A stretch of 64,000 bases of DNA from Romanomermis culicivorax (Eukaryota; Nematoda; Enoplea; Mermithida; Mermithidae): positions 496,001 to 560,000 of the forward strand of contig CAWUHX010000216.1 in assembly GCA_963922205.1 (NCBI GenBank), in the 5' to 3' direction. The notes beneath the pieces are model-generated. The model worked only from the letters and a program-made list of their open reading frames with translations. It was not told the DNA's origin and did no database searches. Shown here piece after piece: positions 10,916 to 23,711 of this stretch. Numbering within the stretch: position 1 is the stretch's first letter; each line of letters begins with the position of its first letter. The translations under genes were made by a program, and so were the position numbers.

Positions 10916-13900
10916 AATACAAATTTGATTATACAGTGATTAAAACCTGTTCTTCGTTACATTTTAGGAAAGTTAACTATCTCTTTTAATAATAGCCATT
11001 ATTTACTGTACAATTCTACTCTTTCTTTTCCTTCTTCTTCTTCTACTATACATTAAACCTGCCCCTTTTTTGTAACTAGATAGTAGAAATCTGTACTGTA
11101 GTTTGTTTTTTACTACAATTTACCCTTTTCTTGTCTTGTTGTATTTGAAGATGAGATGGGTGTTTGGGGCGTCTCTGACCGATTTCTTGCCTCCTTGATC
11201 CGTCAGGTCGGAGGAAAGAGTGTAAAATCGGCAAGGGGAATTGATGTGCAGGAGAGATAGCCAGGGATCGACCTTAACGCCAATGCTTCCCTGCCCCTGC
11301 CCTAAACCTCGGAATGACTCCTCACTCAGGGGCGAGAAGTCCAGTACAAGAATACTACCTGCCTAAGAAATGCCTGACTAAAACTAGTCAGACAAGGTAA
11401 CACACTTTTGGACACAAATAAAACACTTTTCTAACTAAACATTTATTTATATAACTTACCTAAAAATCTCCCCTTTCAAAAAACATGACGTCTTACCAAT
11501 ATAAAAACCAGGTGAGTAATGTACAGGCGAAATGATAATTATAATATGAGAGGCGAGACGCATGAAAAGAATCAATAATATACACTGACTAATTCACCAA
11601 AACCTTCTTCTACAGTAACCGTTGCGCTGGGCAGGGTCGGGCATGGTTGGATGTGTTGTACTTGTGGGCGTTTTTACAAATTGACAAATCTATTAGAAAA
11701 TCTTGAATAATCGGCAGAAACACACTATAACAGTCTTATTCCAAAATGTTGCAGTAAAATGTCATACCATTTTTACCCTCATTGGCTATAACTCTATAGA
11801 AGTAAAGCAACTCAACTATCCCTATATGAACACATCATAACATAAGTATCATAACATCAAAAACTTACTAGAAACATGGTAATGATAAGCAACACCGTAG
11901 TGGATATATTTTTGATCAACCCCGATCCATTGAGCCCTTGCACCTGTTGGGAGGATGTTCCACAGGTGTGAGGCTAGATGCCTATCATCCAGCATAGCGT
12001 TTTGGAATATCCGGTGTAGGCACTTCATGAAATCCCAAAAGGGGGTTCATCCTAGCTGATTACAGCTCCCTGCACTGGCTTTTCCACCATAGCTTGAAAT
12101 CAACTGATGCCCCCTCCCAAAATGTTGACCTCAGTGCATCCATGCCAGTCGTCCTCCAAAATGGTGTTGAAATTGATAATATTTTCTCATTGTTCAACTT
12201 ATAGCTGTATTAATTTGAATGTAAAATCTTGTTGTAATATTCACCTACTGTACACCTCGTAAGCAGCCCTCAAGGTGCTGATAAATGTAATAAAAATAAT
12301 TTTCATTTTTGTCGTCATCATTGTCAAAAAAACTGAAAAAAGCAGCGTGATAGAAATCAGAAAGCAATTTTTCCTCACTTATTCCCTATTTATACCTCTT
12401 TTTCCTCATTAAAGCTTTTCCAGTTTTTTCTGCCTTTTTTGGTTGAAGATTTTCGGTTTTTCTCCTCTTTTTCTTTGAAGCTTCTAGGTTATCCTACAAA
12501 GCTATAAAAAAATCACCACCTTAATTGTTTTGGTAAGGCATCTTTTGCTGCCTGCTTTTTTATAGAACCTTTGACATTTTTCAGCATTTATAATTGATTT
12601 TATGAGCTAAATGGGCTTCAGCAGTCTAGCCTCTTTATGTTTGTTTTGGAAAACAGCCAGTATACAAAATCAGCCATTTACCTGTATAAATCAGTATGTG
12701 TTATAAGATGTATCAGTTTCCATACACAGACTACCCTGTATGTCTAGCATCAATGTTTTTGTAGACCTTCAACCTCTGGCACAGTTTTCTTCATGTATAT
12801 GCACACTGTGTTCTCTTTCTTTTCTTCATCTATTTTTCTGTAGGATCAATTATTGTTTCTACACCAAGGACAATTCCTTTTTGACCTCTAAACTGTCTAC
12901 CATTTTTTACATGTTTTTCTATACTAGGCTCACTCTGACCATTTTTTCTATAACAGACCCTTTTTTGGTCATTTTTCCACAAGCAATCGACTTTATACAT
13001 ATGAACTCATAGGAATGATGTTTCATCACTTATAGGCTTTTTGGTTATTTTACTTATGGAACTGAGAATTACTGACATATGACCGTTCCAATTTGGATGA
13101 TCATTTAGAAGCGCAGGGCTTCTGATTAGCCACTTTGAATACCTGCTGGCCAGGCACCTCTCATTTTGGAGCCGGAAGGTGCATTCTTTGAGAGCCTTTC
13201 TCCATGGGTGGTGGAAGTTATTTGTATGCATATTTACTTTTTTGTTTTTTATTTCTTTTCCATTTTTTGTTCCACATTAGTTTTTCTTTTTCCATTTTTT
13301 TGTTCAATTTAGTTTTTGTTTTTCACCTACAGTAACACAACTATTACCCTAACTCTACTATTACCATAATCCAAATATTACCGCAATTCTACTATTATGG
13401 TAACTCCAGAACATGCATGCTTAACCATTCCCCCTATAAATCGACCAAAAATGGTATGTATATGTTTACCATACCCTCTATAAATTGACCCAAAATGACA
13501 GATTATAGTTGGTACACAAAAGATAGTGATATGCTTAATCATTCGCCTATAGTGTCTGGCCTGACTACTTTCATGTCCCCCCTCTGAAGCCAAAACGGTA
13601 AGAGCTAGAACCTTCGGGTCTTTTTCATAATTTGGGCATAATGGCAAACTATAGGGTGCCTTTTGTCACTTGGCATCTATCTGCCAACTATCCGCAAAAA
13701 ATGCACTTTTTAAGGTCCCCCAGTTCCTCCATGCTCAGCAATGGGCGTATCATATCCAACTTCCTTACTTCTGCCTAAGCATCTTAGGTATGCAATCTCA
13801 AATGTGATTTCTTATTGTTTTAAAATATGGCCTTCATTCAATTATATGCTCGTTGAGAGTCTTGAGAAACACCAAATTTAACAATTTTGTTATCTAAACT

Positions 13901-13989
13901 TACAGCTGCAAAAAAATTTTTTTTCCAGCATCATGCACTAGGGTGCTGAATTTTTTGCAGTTTTAATTGAACCAATTGTGTTGTTAAGA
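10916..13989. other. No gene recognised
   Basis: AT-rich intergenic DNA. Short open frames (for example 12740-13012, 13007-13231, 13378-13647) have low-complexity or random composition and no family resemblance. Around 11150-11400 the sequence is less AT-rich, possibly an old element. Around 13420-13520 a short motif (ccctataaattgacc) occurs twice. Nothing else could be supported. Confidence 0.55.
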
Positions 13990-15240
13990 TTTTTTTGGTT
14001 TAAGGGTTTTTGACCAAAGCAAAATGAATGCATGCAGTCACTTTATGCAAAAAATCATCATTGATGTAAATGAGTTCACTCCTATGAATTTTTTGGGGAA
14101 AGGGTTTTTGGACCATTTAAAATTTGATGGATGCAGTCACTTTACACTAAAAATTATTCCCGATGTGAATACACATATTTTCAAAATTTTTTGGTGGGAA
14201 GGGGTTTTCGACTGTGGGGAATTCATTGGATGCATCACTCTACACAAAAAAAGTTATCTTGGGTGTAAGCAAGCATATTTTCATGATTTTTTCGTGGAAT
14301 AGGCTTTCGACCACAGGGTATTTAATGAGTGTGATAACTTTACACAAAAAGTTATCCTGAGTGTAACCAAGTGTATTTCCCTGATTTTTTGGTATAAGAG
14401 GCTTTCGACCGAAGCAAATTCAATTGATGTGGTCACTTTACACAAAAAATCATTAATGCAAATGAAGGTACTCCATGGAGTTTTTGGAGGAAGAGGTTTT
14501 TGACCATTGGGAATTCCATGGACATGTCAGTTTACACAAAAAATTATCTGGGGTGCAAACAAGCATAGTTTCATGATAATTTTGACAAAGGACTCTTCGA
14601 CCATGGGGAATTTAATGAATGTGATTACCTTCTGCAAAAAATTATCCGGGATGTAAACAAACAAATTTGTGTGATTTTTTGGAGGAAGGGATTTTCAACC
14701 AAAGTGAATTCAATGGATGCAGACACTTTACACAAAAAACTATAATTAATCTAAATGAAGGTACTTCCATGACTTTTTGGAGGAAGGGGTTTTTGACCAT
14801 TGGGAAGTCAATGGAGGCAGTCAGTTAACACAAAAAATTATCTGGAATGTAAACAAGCATATTCTTGTGATAATTTTGTGGAAGAGGTTTTTGACCGTTG
14901 GGAATTCAATGGATGCAGTCATTCTACATAAAAAATCATCTCATATATAAACAAGCTTATTTTCTTTTCTTTTTTTGGAAAGGGGTTTTTGACCATGGGG
15001 AATATGTTGAATGTGATCACTTTACACACAAAATTATAGTGAGTGTATACAAATGTATTTCTACGATTTTTGGGGAGAGAGGTTTCTGACGATAGGGAAT
15101 TCAATGGACACAGTCATTTCACAAAAAAATTGTTCGGTGTTTAAACAAATGTATTTCCCTATTTTTTTTGAGTTGACAGAATCTTGATCATGGGGAGTTC
15201 AATGTAAATGGTCACTTTACACTATGTTTACAATGTGTTT
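13990..15240. repeat. ~98-bp tandem array (13 units)
   Basis: A unit of 97-100 bp beginning gaccatggggaattcaatgg and continuing with cactttacacaaaaaattat, a variable part, then a Phe-codon-like ttttttggaggaaggggttt tail. Unit starts are near 14012, 14112, 14209, 14309, 14407, 14500, 14599, 14697, 14796, 14894, 14991, 15088 and 15187. The units fall into classes: those starting gaccaaag (1, 5, 8), gaccattggg (6, 9, 10) and ccatgggg followed by gaatgtgat (4, 7, 11), which suggests a higher-order repeat of three to four units. The last seven units recur inverted at 59293-59969. Confidence 0.85.
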
Positions 15241-15406
15241 CAAGTTCTATAAAGTTTACACATCTTTTACTTTTAATTAAAATGATAATTCTTAGCTTGA
15301 AGATTGTTTTTTATTGTTTCTTTAATGTGAAGATGACCAAATTTAAAACTTCAATGTGCCCCAATGAAGGTTTTCATGCATGAGGCCCACTAAAATGAGG
15401 TGGACT

Positions 15407-17116
15407 AGTTTGTTAGAAAATGCCCCATTAGGGCAGAAAGAAGAAGAATATACTTGCTTGTATAGTTATCAAGCTAGAAAAAGAAGTGAACCAGATTTTT
15501 GTGAACTTAGGTAAAAGTTGAAAAAAATTCACTTTTGTTATATTGAATTTTCATTCTCTCTCAAAAAAAATTTTTCATGTCTGTGAAAAAGTGTATTCTG
15601 CAGCTGAGTGCATCAACACACTTTCCAACCAAACATGTACATCTTAAGAAATTTGAGGAGGGTACAGGGGTGAAATTTGGTTTTTTGGCATTTTTTGAGA
15701 CAAAAAATTCAGAAAAGTTAACCAAAAATGTTTTCGTAACAAATTTTCCAGTTTCAAAACCCTTGGGATAGTTTGTACCCCCGATGTCCTTCCTGATATG
15801 CGTGTGCTTCTAACTGTATTGAACTTTTTGCTATATTTAGTGTCAAGAAAACAGGAATCAACTCTGGGAAAGTGACCCTTGAAATCCAACTCAGTTTTTT
15901 AGAAAATGCTACAGCACAAAGTCTTCTTACAACTAAATCGATTTTGCAACATTTTTTTAATTCACTCATTTTATATAACATATCGTATAGAATTTACTCT
16001 GTAAGTTCTACTGATTTCAAGCTTTTAACAAATTTATTCTCCTCCATTTAAATATTCAACAAAATAAAACATTCACAGTTTTTAGATTTAAACTGAAATT
16101 TGCAGAAAGAGGACTTTTAGTAGGATGGCAGATGGGAAACAATTTCTCCTATCCCTGTCCCTCCTATCCTGTTTTCAAATAAAAACGTACTGTCTCCATG
16201 GGAGCGCAAGCATAGTGGGGAGAACTTGCTATAGGATTTGGGGCACACCCCTAGTATAGGCATGACTGAACCAGGAGCCTTTTCGTATGCTTTACTCTGC
16301 TCTCTCATTTGCAGATTGATGCCCAATGACTGTAACCAAGGCTCAGTTGCACTAAGGGGGTCTAAGCTCGAGCTGAAGATAATCTCAAACAAAAAAGTGA
16401 CTTGGTTTGATCTCATGTTTGGTATAGTTTCAATGTCATCAGGACTATGATGAGCTCAATATTGAGATTATCCCCAGCTCCAGCTGTCTGGTTCCACTAA
16501 CATGTTCACATAATTTTCTTATCCCTAAAGCAAATAAATATAAAAATTTGTGCAATTCCCATTCTCGAACTTTAATCTTAGCATTGGTTTATCCTGGAGT
16601 GAGTATTATTATTACACTGGAAGAATATAATTTGGACATTGCTATTAGCTCAAACTCAGGATCATCAATTTAGTTCAGATGTTGAGATTATCCTCATGTT
16701 GGATTAGTGCAACCAACCATAGGTTTATTCATAGTTCTGAAAATGACTATAATATGCCTGCCTTACTAATTTCAGCTAGTGTGAGAGGTAGTAGTTTGTA
16801 ATCCGTGGGGAGTTAGAAAGCAATAGGTTTGCCATTTCTTTACATTTGAAATCATGTGCGTATAATTTTCATATGGAAAAATTTCACTGTATGATGCTAG
16901 GGGAAGGAAAAAATGCACAATGCTGCAGAATATACTATGTCACAGACATATAAATTTTCTTTGAGAAAGAATTAAAATCCAATATAACGAAAGTGATTTT
17001 TTTCCAACTCCAACCCAAGTTCTCAAAAAACTAGTTCAATCCTTTTTCTAGCTTGGCAACTATCCAAGCAACTAAGTTCTTTTTTTCTGCCTTATTGGGT
17101 CATTTTCTAATAAACT
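15407..17116. mobile_element. 1.7-kb element with ~205-bp terminal inverted repeats
   Basis: The segment 15407-15612 (agtttgttagaaaatg ... ctgcagctgagtgcat) recurs inverted at 16914-17116 (tgcacaatgctgcag ... cattttctaataaact) with roughly three quarters identity or better by eye. The inner 1.3 kb has no recognisable transposase; open frames at 15577-15771 and 16238-16450 look accidental. It is probably a non-autonomous DNA element with long inverted ends. I could not define a target duplication, so the exact ends and superfamily are open. The same element lies in the inverted arm at 57417-59126. Confidence 0.6.
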
Positions 17117-19013
17117 TGTGATAAGAATAATCAACATGGTGTGCATGATCTTTTAAGTTTCTTTCTTACCATGTTTAACCTGTTTACTTACAATGTTCTT
17201 GGTTTCTTTTTGGGAATGTTTAAGTTGCTAACATGAGGTTAGCTATTTGTTTCTATTGTTTGCTCAGTTGTTGGCTAGCAGTGGCTAGCTAGATGAAGTA
17301 TGCTCAGTGCTTATCAATGATCAATAATTATTTGACCAGGCTTTTCAAGTTTTGATCAAGAACATCAATAAATAACATGCGTCAACATGGTTGCTAGTAC
17401 ATATTAAAGTTTTCAAATACACAATTAATATGAATATATGACAGCAGGTTTTCTCTACAAAATGATACGTACAGAATTAATAAAAAGGTCTTTACTTCAC
17501 AAAATGATATTGCTATACGTTCTATTTGACTTTCTCATGAAATAAAAATGAATTTGTCATGAAATTCACATTCAAGTGGTATAGTGAACTGAAATTCAGG
17601 TGTAGTATTTTTTAGCATCAAAGTATAAAACTCAACAAAATGAATATTTTTTGACAGCTTACTACCTGCAATGGTCAATGCACATAAAAAAATCAGCAGC
17701 AAGCAAGTTCAAGCAAACTTGTGGAAGTTTTTTTGTAGTGAAAAATATGCAGACTGTGGTACTCATGCACTTCAGCTGCTCCTGAATTTTTTTCCAAGTT
17801 TTTTTATGATTAAGGTATATATAGGGTGCATGTTATCAGCAACGTACAGGTAGGCATGCTACAAAATCTTTTTGGCATTGTGAGTATCAAAGTGTAAACT
17901 TGGATGTGTAAACTGGTAAATGCAGAAAAAAGCACGCATCCTGATTTCGCCTGCAGCTGTCAAAATGGTGTTAATTTTTGAAGATGCATGACAGGACGGG
18001 TGCTAAGGGCCCATCTACCTAGCACCCCTTTGCTCCACCACAAGCCTAAGCCTAAGAATTAGGTAGGCAAATGAGAATAGTTTTTTATTTTACCTCAGAA
18101 GGAGTTAACACTACTCAAGGCCTACATTTATGCTTGTTCTTGTTCATTTATGTTAATGTTATTAAAAAGTAACATATACTTCTTGTATTGAAATGGGTTA
18201 ATCTTAAACAGCATCCCAAGCCTTCAGGAGTCGTTTCTGCTATTTCAGCATAAATGAAAAATGATCAGCATAATTTCCTGAACAAGGTGAAAGGCAAAAT
18301 TATTGTTTTGGTACTTCATGATGAAACAATAATTAAGCCCTCAAATTCATCAATGAATCAGAGCTATTTAAATGTCAAGCAGTGACCCATTGAATAGAAA
18401 AGCACTTGATGTCCCATAAAATTATCCTAACTGTAAGCAAGTTCAGATGCCATTAAATTTTCAGAGGAATTGTTTTACTTAAATGAAGGAGTGATAAACG
18501 ATATTGTCAGGAAGTATTAGATTTTGTAGATAATTTTTGTGGAAATAAGCATACTGTAATTACTTTCCCCTTTTGTTTCATACTTTGGAAGATTTTCTAG
18601 GCGTGTATTTTCATAAGTTTATTATTTTGCTTGCCTTCTTCTGTACATTCTCAATTGATCATCTCGATTTTCTGATGATAATACAGAAAATTAATGAAAA
18701 TTATCTGCGCAAACATTGTTAATAGACCCTGCACAGCATTGCACCTTCATTGTGATGGATCTTTTTCTTTATAAAATGATTGCACAAGAAATAAGTACCA
18801 TGCTTGAAGCCTTTTACATAAAGCTTTTGCCGTAAGATTTTTTACTAAAAAATTGGTAGGAAGCGTTAGTTGCATGGGCTCACAAATTTCCAATCCCATG
18901 TGACTTATTGTATTAGCAGGAAGTTGTAAAAATGGGAAATACTTCTTGATTTAAACTATTAATTTATTAGCACATTTTCAAGGATGGATCGAGAAATCAG
19001 AAATTTGTTCTCA
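17117..19013. other. Flank A of element E, no gene recognised
   Basis: AT-rich genomic DNA immediately upstream of the 5' LTR of E. No recognisable gene, RNA or element. It is duplicated inverted at 55520-57416. The only open frame (17671-17853) differs between the copies without sign of selection. Confidence 0.6.
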
Positions 19014-19017
19014 CAAT
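19014..19017 (+). repeat. Target site duplication CAAT (forward E)
   Basis: Four bases caat just before the 5' LTR of forward E; the partner caat follows the 3' LTR at 62264-62267. The inverted copy has attg at 26553-26556 and 55516-55519. Confidence 0.85.
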
Positions 19018-19436
19018 TGTTGTAGTGACATTTCCAGTCTCCCACAACTGTTTAAATATCATATTCAAACTGGGTGATGCGATTACTGTAGTCATTGCAT
19101 CATGTGCCAGAATTTGGGTTAGTGAATTAGAGTTTTTTTGTTTTATATTTTATCTAATGTTCTTACCTCTGCCTAATAAACTCCTCATCCTGCAAATTAC
19201 CATCATAGTAGAAATTAGAATATTTATTTGTTGATAAAAATTTTGAGCATTTGTCATCTGAAAGGGAGATCATGCCCCCATCCAGGCCTTGGTAAGTCTT
19301 AGTATTAAGGTCTGAACCTCTTGGAACAAAATCCTGCAATATCATTTTGGATTCAAAATCAAATCTTAATATTTTTTGATGGATCACCATTCAAGAGTCT
19401 CAAATAAAAGAAGAAAATTATTTTAAAAATATACTA
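19018..19436 (+). repeat. 5' LTR of forward element E
   Basis: It starts TGTTGTAGTGACATTTCC and ends at AAAAATATACTA, where the 3' LTR of the same family has AAAAATATAACA, so the terminal CA has decayed. Length is 419 bp against 523 bp for the 3' LTRs; it lacks a segment of about 65 bp after CCCACAACTGTTT and a 27-bp palindrome. It is preceded by the target duplication and followed after one base by a primer-binding site. Confidence 0.9.
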
Positions 19437-19437
19437 C

Positions 19438-19453
19438 TGGTGATCTGTTTAGG
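19438..19453 (+). promoter_or_regulatory. Primer-binding site of E
   Basis: TGGTGATCTGTTTAGG begins with the TGG expected to pair with a tRNA CCA end, one base after the LTR. P and M have TGGTGACC and TGGTGAAC at the same place. The priming tRNA could not be named. Confidence 0.65.
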
Positions 19454-19576
19454 TTTACTAAGTACTTACCTTTCTCTGCATTGAGGCCTAGTTTCCTTTA
19501 CTTCTCATCAAATAGTGGAGGCTAGACCTCGTAGGACATCTGTTATTTTCTAGGTTATTTTCCAAGTTTTAATAAG

Positions 19577-22333
19577 ATGCTAACAAACTCTCAAAGAATT
19601 CCACATACCCCACCAGGGAATAGCACTCTGCTAGTCACTCCCACGACATTTAGCAACTCGCTATTTGCCTCTGAGTCCTCAAGTAATGTAGTTTCCGAGC
19701 AACTGGCGCCAGTTGTGCAGGCAGTTGCTCCATTGACTCTCACTCTACCACAAGTGGGATCTGGTCCTCAGGATTCAGTGGATTATGTGCAAATGTCAGC
19801 TAATTTGGTGCCTAGTAATTATCCTCAGGTACCTCAAAATTTATGGGCTCAGTCACCCTATGTAATTCATCTTCTAAATTCAGCTCAAAATATACCTCTT
19901 AATTCTGTTTCCTTGGCGCCACCGCCTCAGTCTGTTGCAGCTCCAGTTTTGCAATCAGCAACTGCTCCTATTGGGGTCACCGGTTCTCAAGCAAACATAG
20001 CCTCACTAATTCAGCCATCGCTATGGCGCCATGCTATGTCTAGCTCTCAACAAACTTCTTTACAACCTGTTTCTCCTGATTCTGATTCTGTAAATGTTGA
20101 TTACTCCGTAATGTCCTCTTCTTGCCCTCGTCAGAGTAGGATATCTCAGCCTAAAAGCATCAGTGATGCTTGTATGGTGGAGATTGAAAATTTTTGAGTG
20201 AAAGCTTCAGCACAACTAACTGCCCTGGTGGAAGCTACTAAGTCAGTTACACAAAATATTCCATCTACTGCTACTATTAATCGAATTCTCAGTTTTGTCC
20301 ACAACAAAGTCCAAGAAATTGAGGAACAAAATCTGTGACTCCTAAATGAACTTCAGGCAAAGCCCAATAGTCAAACTGCTACCATGTCTGCCACTTCAAC
20401 TAGTTTAATAGATCAGTTTAAGCTTTTCATTTCTGGAACCTCAGGTAATTCCTCTGCTGTAAATCACGTAAGTAATTTAAGTAACCCTCATATTTCTGTA
20501 CCTCAACCTGAGCCTCTTTCTCCTCATAGTGCACCTGTAACTACTACTGTACCAGTAACGTCTCACATACCTGCTATAGCTCCTGTTATTAAGTTGAAAA
20601 CTCCTAATTCTGCTTAATCTAATCCTCCTATTCATTGTGATTCTTCTGTAATTGAAGCAGAGTATATATCTAACTCTAAGATACTTCACAACTCCTTGCA
20701 TACTGCTCCTCCTCCTGTCTTTTCCGACAATCCTCCTGTAAACTTTTCCCATAACTATGGTTATTACAACACTGATATTCACTACCAATCACATTGGTGA
20801 GAAGGAAAGCCCAATTGAGGTAATAGTTAAGAATATGACATCTCTCTGCATTAATGAAGCAACTCAAGATATTTGATTGCTGCACTTTTTCATTGGTCTC
20901 AAAAGTGAGTTCAGTTTTGATTTAATTAATTGTGTCAAGATCAGTGCACTTTGCAGATTAACTCATGATGCTCCTAGTGATACTATTCAGAACATCAAAG
21001 ATTCTGAAGAAGCTGAGCATATGTTAATGGTCTCTCTCACTCCTACCTGTGATAAGATGAGTCTCCAATGCGAGCTAGATTTGATGACGCGGAGCTCAGA
21101 AGAAGACCCTGCTGCTTTTCTCAGCAGAGTCATGACTTACATTCAACTTCTATCTCCTGATAAGGATCAGAAATTCCGCCATCAGAAATTCATCAAGATG
21201 TTTTTGATGAAAATGTCTGTTTTCTACCAAATTTCAATTGGTGAGGATGCGCAGGAATTTACTACTGTTCAACAATTTGCCACTGCTGTCTCTAAAGCTC
21301 GTAAGATTTTGGGAGCTATGAAAGCCAAGATTGGTACTGCAGAATGACCCATTCTCGTCAATCAAGCTGATCCTCAGTCTCAACCTCAACCTCCTACTCC
21401 TCCTTGTCAAAGACGTCATGATAGAAGATGTTTTTCTTACTCACAATCTCCTAATCATAACTCTGATAATTCTACTTCTAATAAACCTAGAGTGTCTTTT
21501 AGTGAAGCTACTGTTCCTGTAGGTAAGATTACTGACCTTCTTCAGCAAATCCTGATGGAGTTCACAATGACAGGCAACCTGAGTTCACTTCTGAGTTTCG
21601 ACTTTCTCCCTCATATAATCAGACTAACAGAAGTTGTGATAATTCTGCTCAGCTTGATTTTTCGGCCTCATGCAGCTGGGATCATTCACGTTCTGATTAT
21701 CTTTCTGATTTTTGTTCTCGTTATGATAGGTCTCAGAGTAGGGATCATAACCCATCTCTATCCATAGAGTCCACCAGTCCCTGGTGTGAGGCTCACAAAA
21801 GCAACACACATAACACTGCAGACTGCAAATGGTTAAAGCACGTTAATCCTCAAACTCAACCTACCTCTGATCATCAAGTAGTCCCTTATAATGATAATAA
21901 GTATCAAGACTGTTACAACCCAAACTTTGGCAATGATGTTCCCATCAACCCAAATTGGAGAAACAACAGATGCAGTTACAGTAATAGAGGAAACTCCTAT
22001 TATTGTGGAAGTCGTAGTCCATGTTTTAAAACATATGGTAACCACGATGCTGATGTTTATAACATTGTCACTTCTGCTCCTCATTATGATTCTGCTAATT
22101 TTCCTATTGAGTATCACACTTACCCCAACGGGACGGCTCTGGCAACCCTTGGGCTGAGTTTTCTGCTAATAATAGGCATCTTACTGAGATAACCTCTAAC
22201 CCTCTTGCACTACCTGCTCCTCAATCTCAAACTTTGATTTCTAGTACTACTGAACCCACTCAACAATCTGAATCAGTTTCTCAACCATGTTCTGGGAATA
22301 TGGTACAAACTGATCCTAAGCCTGATAATTCTG
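19577..22333 (+). pseudogene. gag: gag of forward element E (5' part of element)
   Basis: The gag precursor forms the virus-like particle and packages element RNA. It starts at ATG 19577 (MLTNSQ) after a 140-bp leader. The first 206 codons are Pro/Ser/Gln/Val-rich, then a TGA at 20195. Further pieces are 20384-20617, the capsid-like core 20877-21347 (CRLTHDAPSDTIQNI, PAAFLSRVMTYIQLL, FYQISIGEDAQEFT) and a basic, Tyr/Asn-rich tail. The tail carries a zinc knuckle CX2HX4HX4C at 21785-21826. At least five stops or frameshifts separate these pieces, so it is dead. The homologous inverted gag lies at 52600-54956. The sequence ends abruptly at 22333, before the protease, where it joins a different gag in the opposite direction. 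Confidence 0.85.
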
Positions 22334-23380
22334 TCGTTAATGTCCTGTATAGTGTCACTAGGAGCATCACGAGTTAGCCTTCCAAGTGCACTGATTTTTA
22401 ACATAATTCGATGAATCAAAACCAAAATCGCTTTTGAGGCAGACGAATAAGTGCAATAATTTCTTATTGCAAGTAATCTCATTGATATACAACAGATTCG
22501 TGTTTTCAACAGTCACGTGTATTCAGCTCTTCTCATTGGGATGTGATAGTTAATAAATATTGGTGGTGGGCAAACCAAAATTATTCACAAAATTTACAGG
22601 CGGATAGTCCAAAAAACCAGTTGGGGTGACAGTGTGAGAAGAATTATGAGGAAATTCTGGGGTTGAATGTGCTCTTCTTCCATTACCGAAGAAGCCTGAA
22701 GACTAGTACAGCTAGATTGGTCAGAAACGTGAGTTTTCAACTTAGTTATAGGAGGAAATGGAGGCACAGGAGGTACACTACAAGATATAGTTGGGGTATT
22801 ATGAGATGTGAAATGATCAGTTTGGGGGACAGATGCAGAAGGAAAATTAGAGGTGTTTAATTGACTTATGACTGCAGAATGAGGAGGAGGATTAGAGCCA
22901 AGAAAAAGATCAATTTTTTTCTATCAGTGTTAAGAGTAGCAAACATAGTAGCAGCTTGGAGTTGAACAGTTTCAGAACATTTTGCTTGCTTGTCCTCTAG
23001 TTCTCCGAGGAGTTCCCAGTTATTTTCTTCAATTTCTTGGGTTTTATCTTCAACCAAGCTGAGTATTTGAGTGACAGTGGCAGTAGTAGGGATATTTTGT
23101 TGAACCAACTTAGTCATGTCAGCTAGAGCAGTTAACTGCTGTAATGCTTTGACTAGAAAGTTCTCCAACTCTGCTATGCAAGCATTGTTGATGCTTTGCG
23201 AAAAACCTTTTTACTTCAGTTGGGTCTGGGTATAGGAATAGAAGCAGGATTGCAATAAGAACTGGATTCAGAAGAGTCAGAGTGGTAAGAAGTACTTAGA
23301 GTTTGTTGAGAGTTGTAAATGGCACATGTCATATGCCCAAATTTACATGGCCAGCAGGTCAGAAAAAAAATGCTCAGTGA

Positions 23381-23451
23381 GGGACTTGAACCCCCCACCT
23401 TCTGCATACAAGGCAGATTCACTATCCAGCTGCTCCAACTGAGCCACATGG
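23381..23451 (-). other. tRNA-Thr-like sequence in 3' LTR of TRIM
   Basis: Minus strand: TGGCTCAGTTGG fits the pol III A box, an anticodon arm TCTGC-CTTGTAT-GCAGA has a perfect 5-bp stem and anticodon TGT (Thr), and GGTTCAAGTCC fits the B box. A T8 run follows within about 15 bases, a possible pol III terminator. The acceptor stem is absent and the D arm is partly duplicated, so this is not a working tRNA gene. Confidence 0.7.
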
Positions 23452-23643
23452 ATGGTTCGGAAATTGTGGTTGTAGTGATGCTGGTGGGTGTGGGGCATGC
23501 CACATAATGAATAGCCAGATGCACCACTACGACACCCCTCCTCCACTTCAAGGAGGAAGGGCCCTGGATGGTTACCAATGTCATATGCCCAAATCCACAT
23601 GGCCGATGTGTCAGAAAAATAACACTCAGTGAGGGGCTCAATT

Positions 23644-23711
23644 GCTCGAACCCTTCACCTTCTGCATACAAGGCAGATGCGCTATCCAACTGCACTAACC
23701 AAGCCACATGG
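23644..23711 (-). other. tRNA-like sequence in 5' LTR of TRIM
   Basis: Same element as in the other LTR: CATCTGCCTTGTATGCAG anticodon arm and GGGTTCGAGC B-box core, followed by a small duplication (gctcaatt-gctcgaa) and a T5 run. More diverged in the A box (TGGCTTGGTTAG) than the 3' copy. Confidence 0.6.

Larger units (their letters stand above)
14564..22333 (+). repeat. Inverted duplication arm A (left copy)
   Basis: Contains the end of the ~98-bp array, flank A and the 5' part of element E. Each base pairs with its reverse complement in 52773-59969 (coordinate sum 74533 up to about 19790, then 75104, then 75106 after a 571-bp and a 2-bp deletion in the right copy). Agreement is nearly perfect over most of its length; only occasional substitutions are visible. 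The left copy ends at 22333 in a sharp break to another gag fragment. Confidence 0.95.

Noticed and set aside
13990-15240. CRISPR or protein-repeat array
   Set aside because: Units of ~98 bp are similar over their whole length with no constant-repeat/variable-spacer pattern, and no frame stays open across units.
21492-21767. Hydrophobic membrane-protein frame (and its mirror at 53270-53614)
   Set aside because: It is an off-phase reading of the Ser/Asp-rich gag tail; the correct phase gives the zinc knuckle region.
23381-23451. Functional tRNA-Thr gene
   Set aside because: No acceptor stem, partly duplicated D arm, and it lies inside an LTR-like repeat with a second more degenerate copy 260 bp away.
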